From assembly GCA_934215995.1 (NCBI GenBank), contig CAKQBC010000186.1:1-5238 (forward strand): a DNA stretch of 5,238 nucleotides, in the 5' to 3' direction. Shown piece by piece: positions 1-4,930 of the stretch; within the stretch, counting starts at the first letter, position 1, and every line of letters begins with the position of its first letter. This stretch comes from an uncultured Bacillus sp. GTDB lineage: Bacteria; Bacillota; Bacilli; Bacillales; DSM-1321. Position numbers and translations under genes: made by a program. The notes under the pieces were generated by a model that was not told the DNA's origin, did no database searches, and saw only the letters and a program-made list of their open reading frames with translations.

Positions 1-1559
1 GAGGACTCTTCAAACCGGTAATATTTGATGCCGGTCTCCTTGGCGATTTCCATCGACCTCTCAATCGAATAGAAGTTGACCATCATGAAGAATGTATTCG
101 CAAAGTCCCTGGCTGTTTCACTTTCATAGCTGATTTTATTCTTCGCCAGGAATCCATGCAGATTCATTGCACCCAGGCCGACACTTCTCATTAGCTTATT
201 GCCTCTTTGGACAGCCGGGGCATTTTTGATATTTGTCTTTTCAGAAACGGTCGTCAATGCATCAATCCCCAATTTGACCGTCTCCTTGATGCTTTTGTTT
301 TCCATGACATTCACGATATTCAATGATGCGAGGTTACAGGAAATATCAAGGCCAATATGGTCTTTCTCCCCATAATCCGTGTACTCTGAAACAATAGATG
401 CCTGGAGGATCTCAGAGCAGAGATTGCTGAATTTCACTTCCGAAATATGATTATTGGCATGTACTTTGTTGACGTTATCCTTAAACATGATATACGGATA
501 CCCTGACTCAAAACGCAGGGCAGCTATTTTTTCGAGCAGCCTGCGCGGATTGATCTTTTCTTTCCGGACGTTCGGGTTATCCGCCAGTTCATCATACATC
601 TCCGACATATTCATCTCATCCAGGTATTCCCCATATTCCTTGTAGACCGAATAAGGGTAGAAAAGGTATGCGTCTTTATCCTCCCGAGCCAATTCGATGA
701 ACTTGTCCGGTATGACCACACCGATTGACAATGTTTTGACACGTACGTCTTCATCCGCCGAAATTTTCTTTGTCTCCAGGAAATCATCGATATCCTTATG
801 GAATATATTCAGATAGGCAGCACCTGAACCCGGGCGTTGTCCCATTTGGTCGGCATAGCGGAAAGAGTGGTCAAGAAGCTTCATTACCCCCACGACGCCC
901 TTTGTCACATTGGCGATGTTTTTGATTGATTCGCCTTTCGCACGGATTTTTGAAAGATTGATTGCAACTCCCCCGCCCACTTTGGATAATTGCATGGCAA
1001 TGTTTTCACCCATCGCAATGTCATTGAGAGAATCGTTCATTTCAAACAGGAAACAGCTGACCAGCTCGCCCCGCCTTTTTCTTCCTGCATTCAGGAACGT
1101 CGGTGTTGCCGGCTGGAATTCCTGGTTGATCAGCATGGAAACAAGTTTCTTCGCCTTTTCGAAATCCCCGTCGGCTAAATACAGGGCGACAATCGCAACG
1201 CGGTCTTCATATCTTTCAAGGATCTTCTCCTTGTCATCCGTCTTAAGGGCATAATCATTGTAGAACTTGAAAGCCGACATATAAGATGGGAAGCGGAATT
1301 TTTTCCGGTAGGCGATATCAAAGATTTCTTTGATTTGGGCGAATGTATAGGTCTCCAAAAATTCCTTCTCGTAATAATCATTTTCTATCAAGTAATCGAT
1401 TTTTTCTTTCAGGTCATGAAAGAAGACCGTATGCTGATTTATGTAATCCACGAAGTAGCTATGCGCAGCTTCCCTGTCCTTATCGAATTGGAAAGCCCCT
1501 TCTTTTTTGATCATGATTTCATTATTTAACTTCAGCCATTTGGGAATCCGCTCTTTCAT
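1..1559 (-). CDS. nrdE: Class Ib ribonucleoside-diphosphate reductase, large (alpha) subunit NrdE, N-terminal 519 residues; C-terminus cut off by window edge
   Basis: NrdE reduces ribonucleoside diphosphates to deoxyribonucleotides in the cytoplasm, using a radical delivered by the dimetal-tyrosyl subunit NrdF. The reading frame is open from the ATG at 1559 to the left edge, giving 519 codons of the roughly 700 usual for the family. Visible motifs are the redox cysteine C169 in GELVSCF, the glycine-rich SKVGGG segment near 192-197, the QRPGSGAAYLNIFH stretch near 241-254, the catalytic triad N379-C381-E383 in SNLCSE, and the second redox cysteine C408 in DISCNL. The C-terminal tyrosine pair and cysteine tail would lie outside the window. 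The ATG at 1559 is chosen because the following IPKW.KLNNEIMI matches the start of Bacillus NrdE as I recall it. An AGGAGG at 1572-1577 lies 12 nt upstream, a rather long spacing. The gene starts inside the end of nrdI (38-bp overlap), so the two are surely cotranscribed and probably translationally coupled. Confidence 0.97.
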   Translation of the reverse strand, partial: MKERIPKWLKLNNEIMIKKEGAFQFDKDREAAHSYFVDYINQHTVFFHDLKEKIDYLIENDYYEKEFLETYTFAQIKEIFDIAYRKKFRFPSYMSAFKFYNDYALKTDDKEKILERYEDRVAIVALYLADGDFEKAKKLVSMLINQEFQPATPTFLNAGRKRRGELVSCFLFEMNDSLNDIAMGENIAMQLSKVGGGVAINLSKIRAKGESIKNIANVTKGVVGVMKLLDHSFRYADQMGQRPGSGAAYLNIFHKDIDDFLETKKISADEDVRVKTLSIGVVIPDKFIELAREDKDAYLFYPYSVYKEYGEYLDEMNMSEMYDELADNPNVRKEKINPRRLLEKIAALRFESGYPYIMFKDNVNKVHANNHISEVKFSNLCSEILQASIVSEYTDYGEKDHIGLDISCNLASLNIVNVMENKSIKETVKLGIDALTTVSEKTNIKNAPAVQRGNKLMRSVGLGAMNLHGFLAKNKISYESETARDFANTFFMMVNFYSIERSMEIAKETGIKYYRFEES

Positions 1560-1908
1560 AAAGTGTTGCAACCTCCTCTTTAAAAAACTCTGTATCCTTT
1601 TTGGTGCCGCCCAACTCGAACTTCAATAAAAGCGGCACACAGTATTCTTCGGAAATGCGTTCGCCGGCTTTGCCGAAATTGCTGCCCCACACTTTGTTCC
1701 CGCTTGCTGCGACGCCCCGGATGTATGCAGCGTTCGACATAAGAAACTCCGAAACACTAACAGGCACTTCCCCGAAACCAATGGTATATGTGACCAGGAC
1801 ATATGGTTCTTCAACAAGCAGTCCTTTTGAGATTCTCACCCTTCGCATGTTCAGGTTCCGGGTGAATCTCTCCACATTCCCGGTGAGGCTATCATAAACG
1901 ACCAGCAT
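1522..1908 (-). CDS. nrdI: NrdI, flavodoxin-like activator of the class Ib ribonucleotide reductase
   Basis: NrdI is a small FMN protein that supplies the oxidant needed to assemble the manganese-tyrosyl radical cofactor of NrdF; this role is known for the family. The 128-residue product has the expected length and the three flavin-binding loops: DSLTGNVERF at 6-15 (phosphate loop), TYTIGFGEVP at 40-49, and SGNKVWGSNFGKAGERIS at 69-86. The frame is open further upstream, to an ATG at 1941. The ATG at 1908 is chosen because AAAGGAGG at 1916-1923 sits 7 nt before it and because the flavodoxin beta-1 strand (MLVVYDS) begins there. The stop codon lies 38 nt inside nrdE. The gene is first in the operon and is preceded by a leader of about 535 nt carrying a cobalamin riboswitch, a terminator and a GC-rich repeat, so its expression is probably B12-controlled. 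Confidence 0.96.
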   Translation of the reverse strand: MLVVYDSLTGNVERFTRNLNMRRVRISKGLLVEEPYVLVTYTIGFGEVPVSVSEFLMSNAAYIRGVAASGNKVWGSNFGKAGERISEEYCVPLLLKFELGGTKKDTEFFKEEVATLYERADSQMAEVK

Positions 1909-1987
1909 CCAATAACCTCCTTTAACACATATCATGTACATTGCTTATTACGGCTTTGACGAATTAGCTTTGTTATTTTATTTCAGT

Positions 1988-2113
1988 GTTGATTGAATAA
2001 TAGAAGCGAAAGACGGGCGACTCCTGCGGGACAGGCGGGCCCCAAAGGCGCTTGCACCGGGGAGGCTTACCGCCCGGGTGCGGAAAGCGTCCCGTCTCTG
2101 TAGCGAAATCAAC
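1988..2113. repeat. GC-rich palindromic intergenic repeat (Bacillaceae dispersed type) inside the nrdI leader
   Basis: This GC-rich block of about 125 bp sits in AT-rich surroundings. Its ends are complementary: GTTGATT at 1988-1994 against AATCAAC at 2107-2113, then AGACGGG at 2011-2017 against CCCGTCT at 2091-2097. Weaker inner pairings are CGGGC (2036-2040) with GCCCG (2072-2076), and CCCC (2040-2043) with GGGG (2059-2062). The signature words GCGAAAGACG, GACTCCTGCGGGA, GGAGGCTTACCGCCCG, GCGGAAAGCG and AGCGAAATC match, from memory, a family of non-coding repeats scattered between genes in many Bacillus genomes. A minus-strand frame is open across it (1973-2278) but has no ribosome binding site and runs into the riboswitch, so I do not call it coding. 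In the nrdI mRNA the element would fold between the terminator and the start codon. Confidence 0.75.
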
Positions 2114-2131
2114 TATATCTTTTAACAGAGC

Positions 2132-2164
2132 TAAATAAAAAACAACTTCACCTAGGAAGTTGTT
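2132..2164 (-). terminator. Rho-independent terminator in the nrdI leader, likely the riboswitch expression platform
   Basis: On the minus strand the sequence reads as a 9-bp perfect stem (AACAACTTC with GAAGTTGTT, 2156-2164 and 2141-2149) with a 6-nt loop, followed at once by a T-rich run (TTTTTTATTT). It lies about 85 nt after the cobalamin aptamer and about 225 nt before nrdI. No gene ends between the aptamer and this hairpin, so its natural role is conditional termination controlled by the riboswitch. Confidence 0.85.
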
Positions 2165-2250
2165 AATGGACAATGAATATGGCCGTACCACAAAACAGCC
2201 ATACTTCCGCTTGTCATTAACTCCTATCCTCGTAGGCAATTGACGGTCAA

Positions 2251-2420
2251 ATAGGCAGGTCTCCTGGCTTATGCTCAACGCTTTTCAAGCCTTCCCATTC
2301 CTTTCGTGAGAAACAGTGGCATGTTTTGAAAAGCTCACAAATACAGTTGCGGGACAGCGCCGGAATTTAACCGGACTTCCCTTTTAAGCAGATGAATCAC
2401 ACGGATCATCCGCACCTATA
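2251..2420 (-). ncRNA. Cobalamin (adenosylcobalamin, class I) riboswitch aptamer
   Basis: Read on the minus strand, the element has all the conserved blocks of the B12 riboswitch. These are the 5' P1 strand ATAGG (2415-2419), AAAAGGGAA, the CCGGTTAAATTCCGG hairpin, GCTGTCCCGCAACTG, GCCACTG (2314-2320), GGGAAGG, the B12 box AGCCAGGAGACCTGCC (2254-2269), and the closing P1 strand CCTAT (2251-2255). The length of about 170 nt is normal. The element is on the same strand as nrdI and is followed by a terminator, so cobalamin binding should reduce transcription of nrdI-nrdE. B12 riboswitches ahead of B12-independent enzymes that have a B12-dependent counterpart are an established pattern (methionine synthase, ribonucleotide reductase). 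I could not resolve the L5-L13 kissing-loop partner with certainty. Confidence 0.97.
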
Positions 2421-2449
2421 TGTCGAATATTGAAATTGTTTACTGCTTA

Positions 2450-2478
2450 ACCATATCAAAATATAGTAGTGTTTTCAA
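2450..2478 (-). promoter_or_regulatory. Predicted sigma-A promoter of the riboswitch-nrdIE transcript
   Basis: On the minus strand TTGAAA (2473-2478) is followed, after a 17-nt spacer, by TATGGT (2450-2455), matching the sigma-A consensus at 5 of 6 and 4 of 6 positions. Transcription would begin near 2443, about 23 nt before the riboswitch aptamer, which gives a leader of about 535 nt. A strong NrdR-like box lies just upstream, and a degenerate one overlaps the spacer. Confidence 0.6.
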
Positions 2479-2495
2479 ATAAGTGAGCCTACTTT

Positions 2496-2511
2496 TCACT
2501 ATATATTGATA
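2496..2511. promoter_or_regulatory. NrdR-box-like operator upstream of the nrdIE promoter
   Basis: The 16 bp TCACTATATATTGATA matches the NrdR consensus as I recall it (ACACWATATATWGTGT) at 12 of 16 positions, with an unbroken match across the central CACTATATATTG. It is centred about 60 bp upstream of the predicted start. NrdR is the Zn-finger/ATP-cone repressor of ribonucleotide reductase genes and normally binds two boxes. A poorer partner (around 2456-2472, with GTGT at one end and CA..ATATA at the other) overlaps the promoter spacer about 40 bp away, which is not the usual separation of about 31 bp. The strong box is probably real; the second is uncertain. Confidence 0.6.
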
Positions 2512-2520
2512 TTGACATTC

Positions 2521-2709
2521 TAATAAGTATATGTCTGCAATCAATTTCTGTCGATCCGCGGGAGCTGACTAATGGCACATCCATTAAACAGAGAGGATTT
2601 TTCAAACTCTATCCTCTTAAAATGAAGTGGCCCATGTTTCAATAATAAATCATTCCGCCTCAGCTTCCCTGATTGCCGGAAGCTTTGCGCAGGAAACTAT
2701 TACAATCTA
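2521..2709. other. Intergenic region between the small gene and the nrdI control region; only weak hairpins
   Basis: This is the quiet part of the long gene-free stretch between 1909 and 2709; the rest of that stretch is the nrdI leader and promoter described separately. Two 7-bp inverted repeats are visible, AGAGGAT/ATCCTCT (2592-2598 and 2611-2617) and AGCTTCC/GGAAGCT (2662-2668 and 2678-2684). Neither is followed by a good T-run on either strand, so neither is a convincing terminator for the small gene that ends at 2710. No supported coding sequence was found. Confidence 0.5.
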
Positions 2710-2916
2710 TTACATAATTATGTAGCCTTCGATTTCTTCATTGAGCACCATCTCCATTCCCAACAGAGTCTTATTGGAAAAGTCTTCGGATTCAGTCCCC
2801 ACATACCCCGAATTTTTCAATTCAAACAAAACGTTTCCATTCAGAATGATCTTATCAGGATACTTTCCTTTTTCGATAAATATATTATATACATCTCTCT
2901 TCAACTTCTTATACAT
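2710..2916 (-). CDS. Small protein of unknown function (68 aa)
   Basis: I do not recognise this protein. From the ATG at 2916 it would be MYKKLKRDVYNIFI... ending in EEIEGYIIM, with a basic N-terminus, an acidic C-terminal half, and no signal peptide, membrane segment or cysteine motif. An AGGAGG at 2930-2935 supports translation, but it is 13 nt from this ATG, which is long. An in-frame CTG at 2923-2925 is only 4 nt away, which is short. The frame stays open upstream to an ATG at 2988, but that has no ribosome binding site. A possible promoter lies at 3001-3031. The gene stands alone between the hydrolase terminator and the nrdI control region. It is probably real, because a strong ribosome binding site, promoter-like signals and a protein-like composition coincide. 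Confidence 0.65.
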   Translation of the reverse strand: MYKKLKRDVYNIFIEKGKYPDKIILNGNVLFELKNSGYVGTESEDFSNKTLLGMEMVLNEEIEGYIIM

Positions 2917-3000
2917 CCTAACCAGTGAACCTCCTGCAAGAAAGAAGGAGATTCGGATACAATCAGTATGAAAAACCTTCTTCATCATTAATCATCAATA

Positions 3001-3031
3001 AATATAACACACCCATAAACCTGCGAATCAA
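3001..3031 (-). promoter_or_regulatory. Possible sigma-A promoter of the 68-aa gene
   Basis: On the minus strand TTGATT (3026-3031) precedes TATATT (3001-3006) with a 19-nt spacer, which is longer than ideal. It lies about 85 nt upstream of the ATG at 2916 and after the hydrolase terminators, so it is the best candidate for a separate transcript. The call is weak. Confidence 0.35.
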
Positions 3032-3082
3032 TGCAAATCCGAAACTGTACTCTTTCGTACGATAATCCTTCACATTCTTCAC

Positions 3083-3105
3083 AAAAAAAATCAGAGGCGG
3101 CCTCC
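3083..3105 (-). terminator. Possible second terminator downstream of the hydrolase gene
   Basis: On the minus strand a short GC stem (GGAGG pairing with CCTCT including one G-T pair) is followed by A and then eight T. The stem is only 5 bp, so the call rests mostly on the T-run. It would back up the longer hairpin at 3124-3165, which lacks a long T-run. Confidence 0.35.
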
Positions 3106-3123
3106 CAAAATCATCAGCTCTAT

Positions 3124-3165
3124 ACAGAAAGACTGCAGCCGGCGAAACAGCTGCAGTCTTTCTGT
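3124..3165 (-). terminator. Long perfect hairpin at the end of the MBL-fold gene, probable terminator
   Basis: The arms at 3124-3139 and 3150-3165 are perfectly complementary over 16 bp with a 10-nt loop, and the outermost pair touches the TAA stop codon. On the minus strand the stem ends in GTCTTTCTG, only a weak U-tract. It may terminate, or stabilise the 3' end of the mRNA. Confidence 0.7.
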
Positions 3166-3914
3166 TAACTGAACGTATACTCTTTTCCTTTTTCCACAAA
3201 TACGGCTTCTCCGTATTTCGCTTTCTCGTCTTCACTGACATCGTCCTGGTAGTGCATGAAATAAAGTTTTCCTTCTTCCAGAACATCCCCATAGTAGTCG
3301 ACCACGTCATCAATAAACGAGTGAACCGGCATCCTGATAAAGGACACATCATGGAAAAGCGCTTCCGTATCCTTATCAATTTTTTCTTTCAGCCCGGATT
3401 TTTCATGCTGGGCAATATCACTGGAAAACAGGATATTTTTATTCGATGGCGAAGTGATTTTCAGCCCCATCGACTTCATCCCGTTCAAGTGGAGATTATC
3501 AGTCTTGATCAGTTCAATTTCATAGTCACCGATTAGGAATCGATTCTCATAGCCGCACTCCACTGTATGGACAATGAAATAGTCATCGATCGTCAATCCA
3601 TTATTGAACAGTCCCTTCCCGACCACTTCTTCAAATTCGCGCCTCATTTCCCCCCTGATCCATAAATTCGGTTTATGCTTGTAAAGTGCATGGCATTTTT
3701 GGGCATATTCCTCAAGTCCACCGACATGATCACTATGAAGATGCGTAATGATGATATCGGTTATATCCGTTTCCTGGTGTCCCGCTTCCTTGAGGCTGTA
3801 TCTAAGAGTAGTGCCTGCATCAATCAGAAGCGTCCTCTCTCCCATGAAAACGAGGTAATTGTTATGGTAATATTTCGTGAATGCCCCGCCGACACCCAAT
3901 GGTTTTATTTTCAT
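3165..3914 (-). CDS. Metallo-beta-lactamase-fold metal-dependent hydrolase
   Basis: The 249-residue protein is a complete MBL-fold hydrolase, of the size of the RNase Z-like and phosphodiesterase-like branches. It has an N-terminal beta sandwich (MKIKPLGVGGAF), D32 in LLIDAG, and the zinc signature THLHSDHVGG with H58, H60, D62 and H63. Further candidate ligands are H142 (TDNLHL), D166 in ILFSSD and H221 in YFMHYQDD. These residues predict two bound metal ions and a cytoplasmic hydrolase, with no signal peptide. The substrate cannot be read from the sequence, and the region after the second metal site (NLHLNGMKSMGLKI) lacks the usual PGHTPG motif, which argues against a glyoxalase-II-type enzyme. 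The ATG at 3914 has AAGGAG at 3926-3931, 11 nt upstream. It looks monocistronic: a terminator precedes its promoter and a strong hairpin follows its stop. Confidence 0.88.
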   Translation of the reverse strand: MKIKPLGVGGAFTKYYHNNYLVFMGERTLLIDAGTTLRYSLKEAGHQETDITDIIITHLHSDHVGGLEEYAQKCHALYKHKPNLWIRGEMRREFEEVVGKGLFNNGLTIDDYFIVHTVECGYENRFLIGDYEIELIKTDNLHLNGMKSMGLKITSPSNKNILFSSDIAQHEKSGLKEKIDKDTEALFHDVSFIRMPVHSFIDDVVDYYGDVLEEGKLYFMHYQDDVSEDEKAKYGEAVFVEKGKEYTFS

Positions 3915-3956
3915 TTAGAATCATTCTCCTTCTTAAGAGATGTATGTACCTTTCTC

Positions 3957-3962
3957 ATTATA
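3957..3962 (-). promoter_or_regulatory. Probable -10 element of the MBL-fold gene promoter
   Basis: A perfect TATAAT on the minus strand lies about 45 nt upstream of the ATG at 3914 and just beyond the T-run of the preceding terminator. The corresponding -35 region falls within the terminator stem and matches the consensus poorly (TGGATT at 18-nt spacing), so either the promoter is weak or the gene needs an activator. Confidence 0.45.
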
Positions 3963-3965
3963 TAC

Positions 3966-4003
3966 GCAAAAAGGGCAAGCAATCCATATCGCATTGCTTG
4001 CCC
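3966..4003 (-). terminator. Rho-independent terminator of the 59-aa small gene
   Basis: On the minus strand an 11-bp perfect stem, GGGCAAGCAAT with ATTGCTTGCCC (3993-4003 and 3973-3983), encloses a 9-nt loop and is followed by TTTTT. It begins 9 nt after the stop codon of the small gene at 4013, so that gene is not cotranscribed with the hydrolase unless there is read-through. Confidence 0.9.
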
Positions 4004-4012
4004 TCCTCTGTT

Positions 4013-4192
4013 TTATAAGTCTTTCCTTACGAAACCCCTGACTGTTTCAGACTTAATGATATGTATGCCTTCATGTACAGAAATGCCGTCATCGCTATCA
4101 ATGAAGTCATCCATCTCTTTCTCGGTATCAAACCATTTATATGCCGGAATCCCGGCTTTCTCATATGTCAATAAATAGCTGTTCATTCTCAA
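4013..4192 (-). CDS. Small acidic protein of unknown function (59 aa, probable TTG start)
   Basis: I do not recognise this protein. It reads MRMNSYLLTYEKAG... with a central KWFDTEKEMDDFIDSDDG segment and a basic end (VRGFVRKDL). It is soluble and mostly acidic, with no cysteine, signal peptide or membrane helix. The frame is open to an ATG at 4207, but that ATG overlaps the GGAGGG (4200-4205) that must be the ribosome binding site. The TTG at 4190-4192 is 7 nt from this site and is therefore preferred. The ATG at 4186 (57 aa) is 13 nt away and is the alternative. A textbook terminator follows directly. Upstream lies an AT-rich region bracketed by an 11-bp inverted repeat. The gene is probably real and monocistronic, lying between carD and the hydrolase. 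Confidence 0.72.
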   Translation of the reverse strand: MRMNSYLLTYEKAGIPAYKWFDTEKEMDDFIDSDDGISVHEGIHIIKSETVRGFVRKDL

Positions 4193-4205
4193 AAGGAATC
4201 CCTCC

Positions 4206-4273
4206 ATACAATCGATTACTACTATTATATTATATTAAAATAATTTATACCATTCATATTACATCGATTGTAT
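4206..4273. repeat. 11-bp inverted repeat bracketing the AT-rich upstream region of the 59-aa gene
   Basis: ATACAATCGAT at 4206-4216 is the exact reverse complement of ATCGATTGTAT at 4263-4273, with 46 bp of almost pure A/T between them. The spacer carries TATAAT-like words on the minus strand (4224-4229 and 4229-4234) that could be the -10 of the small gene, although no good -35 is visible. One arm abuts the ribosome binding site and the other lies beyond where a -35 would sit. It could be a pair of operator half-sites. Confidence 0.6.
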
Positions 4274-4300
4274 CGAAAATTCACGCGAATGAAAAAAGGC

Positions 4301-4762
4301 TCAGGAAAACAATTTCTTTTCGGAATCCGTTAGCCCGTTCACCAAAATAAGCTCACTCTGGATCAGTTCTTTTGCTTTATTAAGCATTTTCTTTTCACTT
4401 GAATTCAAGGGCTTTTCATCATTGATCCGAACAAGGTCACGGACGACCTCCACCCTGTCCCGAATCATCCCTGATTTTATTTTTTCCGCATTGATCTTCA
4501 ATCGTTCTTTGCAAGAAAGCGAGTCATCCGTTTCCCCATTTTTAAAAACTGTGACCAATTGGTGAAAACCTTCCTGATCCATAACCGGCCTTAATCCCAA
4601 TTTGTCTTCATTTCCGACCGGAACCATAACCTGAAGATTATTTATCGATAATTTCAAAATATAGTATTGCTTCGTAACACCCTGTATTTCCCGATCTTCT
4701 ATAGCTTCAACAACACCTGCACCATGCATTGGATACACAATCCTGTCCCCGATTTGGAACAA
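4301..4762 (-). CDS. carD: CarD/CdnL-family RNA polymerase-binding transcription regulator (B. subtilis YdeB-like)
   Basis: CarD/CdnL proteins bind the RNA polymerase beta subunit through an N-terminal Tudor-like domain shared with Mfd and stabilise open promoter complexes through a helical C-terminal domain. The 153-residue product has the family length. Its opening FQIGDRIVYPMHGAGVVEAIEDREI (2-26) and the YYILKL..NNLQVMVPV strand (33-49) form the polymerase-binding domain. KERLKINAEKIKSG (85-98), EVVRDLV (105-111) and SSEKKMLNKAKELIQSELILV (121-141) form the C-terminal helices. The start is a TTG at 4762 with AGGGGG at 4770-4775, 7 nt upstream, and an in-frame stop lies just beyond. The Trp that wedges into the DNA minor groove in characterised CarD proteins appears as Cys84. 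A good sigma-A promoter precedes the gene. No clear terminator follows, so read-through into the small gene at 4013-4192 is possible. Confidence 0.93.
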   Translation of the reverse strand: MFQIGDRIVYPMHGAGVVEAIEDREIQGVTKQYYILKLSINNLQVMVPVGNEDKLGLRPVMDQEGFHQLVTVFKNGETDDSLSCKERLKINAEKIKSGMIRDRVEVVRDLVRINDEKPLNSSEKKMLNKAKELIQSELILVNGLTDSEKKLFS

Positions 4763-4793
4763 AGCTACACCCCCTAGTTATTGTACATACTCC

Positions 4794-4802
4794 ATTATAC
4801 CA
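4794..4802 (-). promoter_or_regulatory. Possible second (extended -10) promoter of carD
   Basis: On the minus strand TGGTATAAT is a perfect extended -10 element. It lies 32 nt upstream of the TTG start and downstream of the stronger promoter at 4829-4857. No convincing -35 is present, which extended -10 promoters can tolerate. Confidence 0.4.
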
Positions 4803-4828
4803 TAAATAAATTTATTATAAAAATTTCA

Positions 4829-4857
4829 ATTCTATCAAATATGAATATATGTGTCAA
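4829..4857 (-). promoter_or_regulatory. Sigma-A promoter of carD
   Basis: On the minus strand TTGACA (4852-4857), a 17-nt spacer and TAGAAT (4829-4834) give a near-consensus sigma-A promoter. Transcription would start near 4822, leaving a 5' leader of about 60 nt before the TTG start of carD. Confidence 0.8.
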
Positions 4858-4930
4858 TGTTATTTTTCACAAACTTTACCTTAATACATTTTCCCTGCGT
4901 TAGCCGGCCGCAAACATACTGCATATGGCG

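Noticed and set aside
910..1254. Plus-strand 114-codon frame
   Set aside because: It is wholly antisense to the highly conserved catalytic half of nrdE and has no ribosome binding site; it is a shadow of nrdE codons.
1988..2113. GC-rich repeat considered as a CRISPR repeat, tRNA or IS remnant
   Set aside because: There is a single copy in the window, no tRNA-like arms or acceptor end, no transposase fragment and no obvious target duplication; it fits a dispersed palindromic repeat better.
1973..2278. Open 101-codon frame on the minus strand between the riboswitch and nrdI
   Set aside because: It covers the terminator, the GC-rich repeat and the B12 box, has no ribosome binding site, and the start lies inside the riboswitch. 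The openness is a side effect of structured RNA sequence.
2572..2625. Plus-strand 17-codon frame (MAHPLNRE...) with GGGAG 7 nt upstream, and TTGACA at 2512-2517
   Set aside because: No -10 lies at proper distance from the TTGACA, the peptide is too short to judge, and the frame ends inside a weak hairpin. Chance is the simplest explanation.
2592..2684. Two 7-bp hairpins considered as terminators for the 68-aa gene
   Set aside because: Neither is followed by a T-run on the minus strand, and both stems are short, so they are mentioned only in the intergenic note.
2963..3379. Minus-strand 138-codon frame overlapping the end of the MBL-fold gene
   Set aside because: It overlaps a well-supported gene in another frame, runs through that gene's terminator hairpin, and has no family resemblance or ribosome binding site.
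3675..4178. Plus-strand 167-codon frame
   Set aside because: It is antisense to the MBL-fold gene, a clear terminator and the 59-aa gene; there is no ribosome binding site and the composition is shadow-like.
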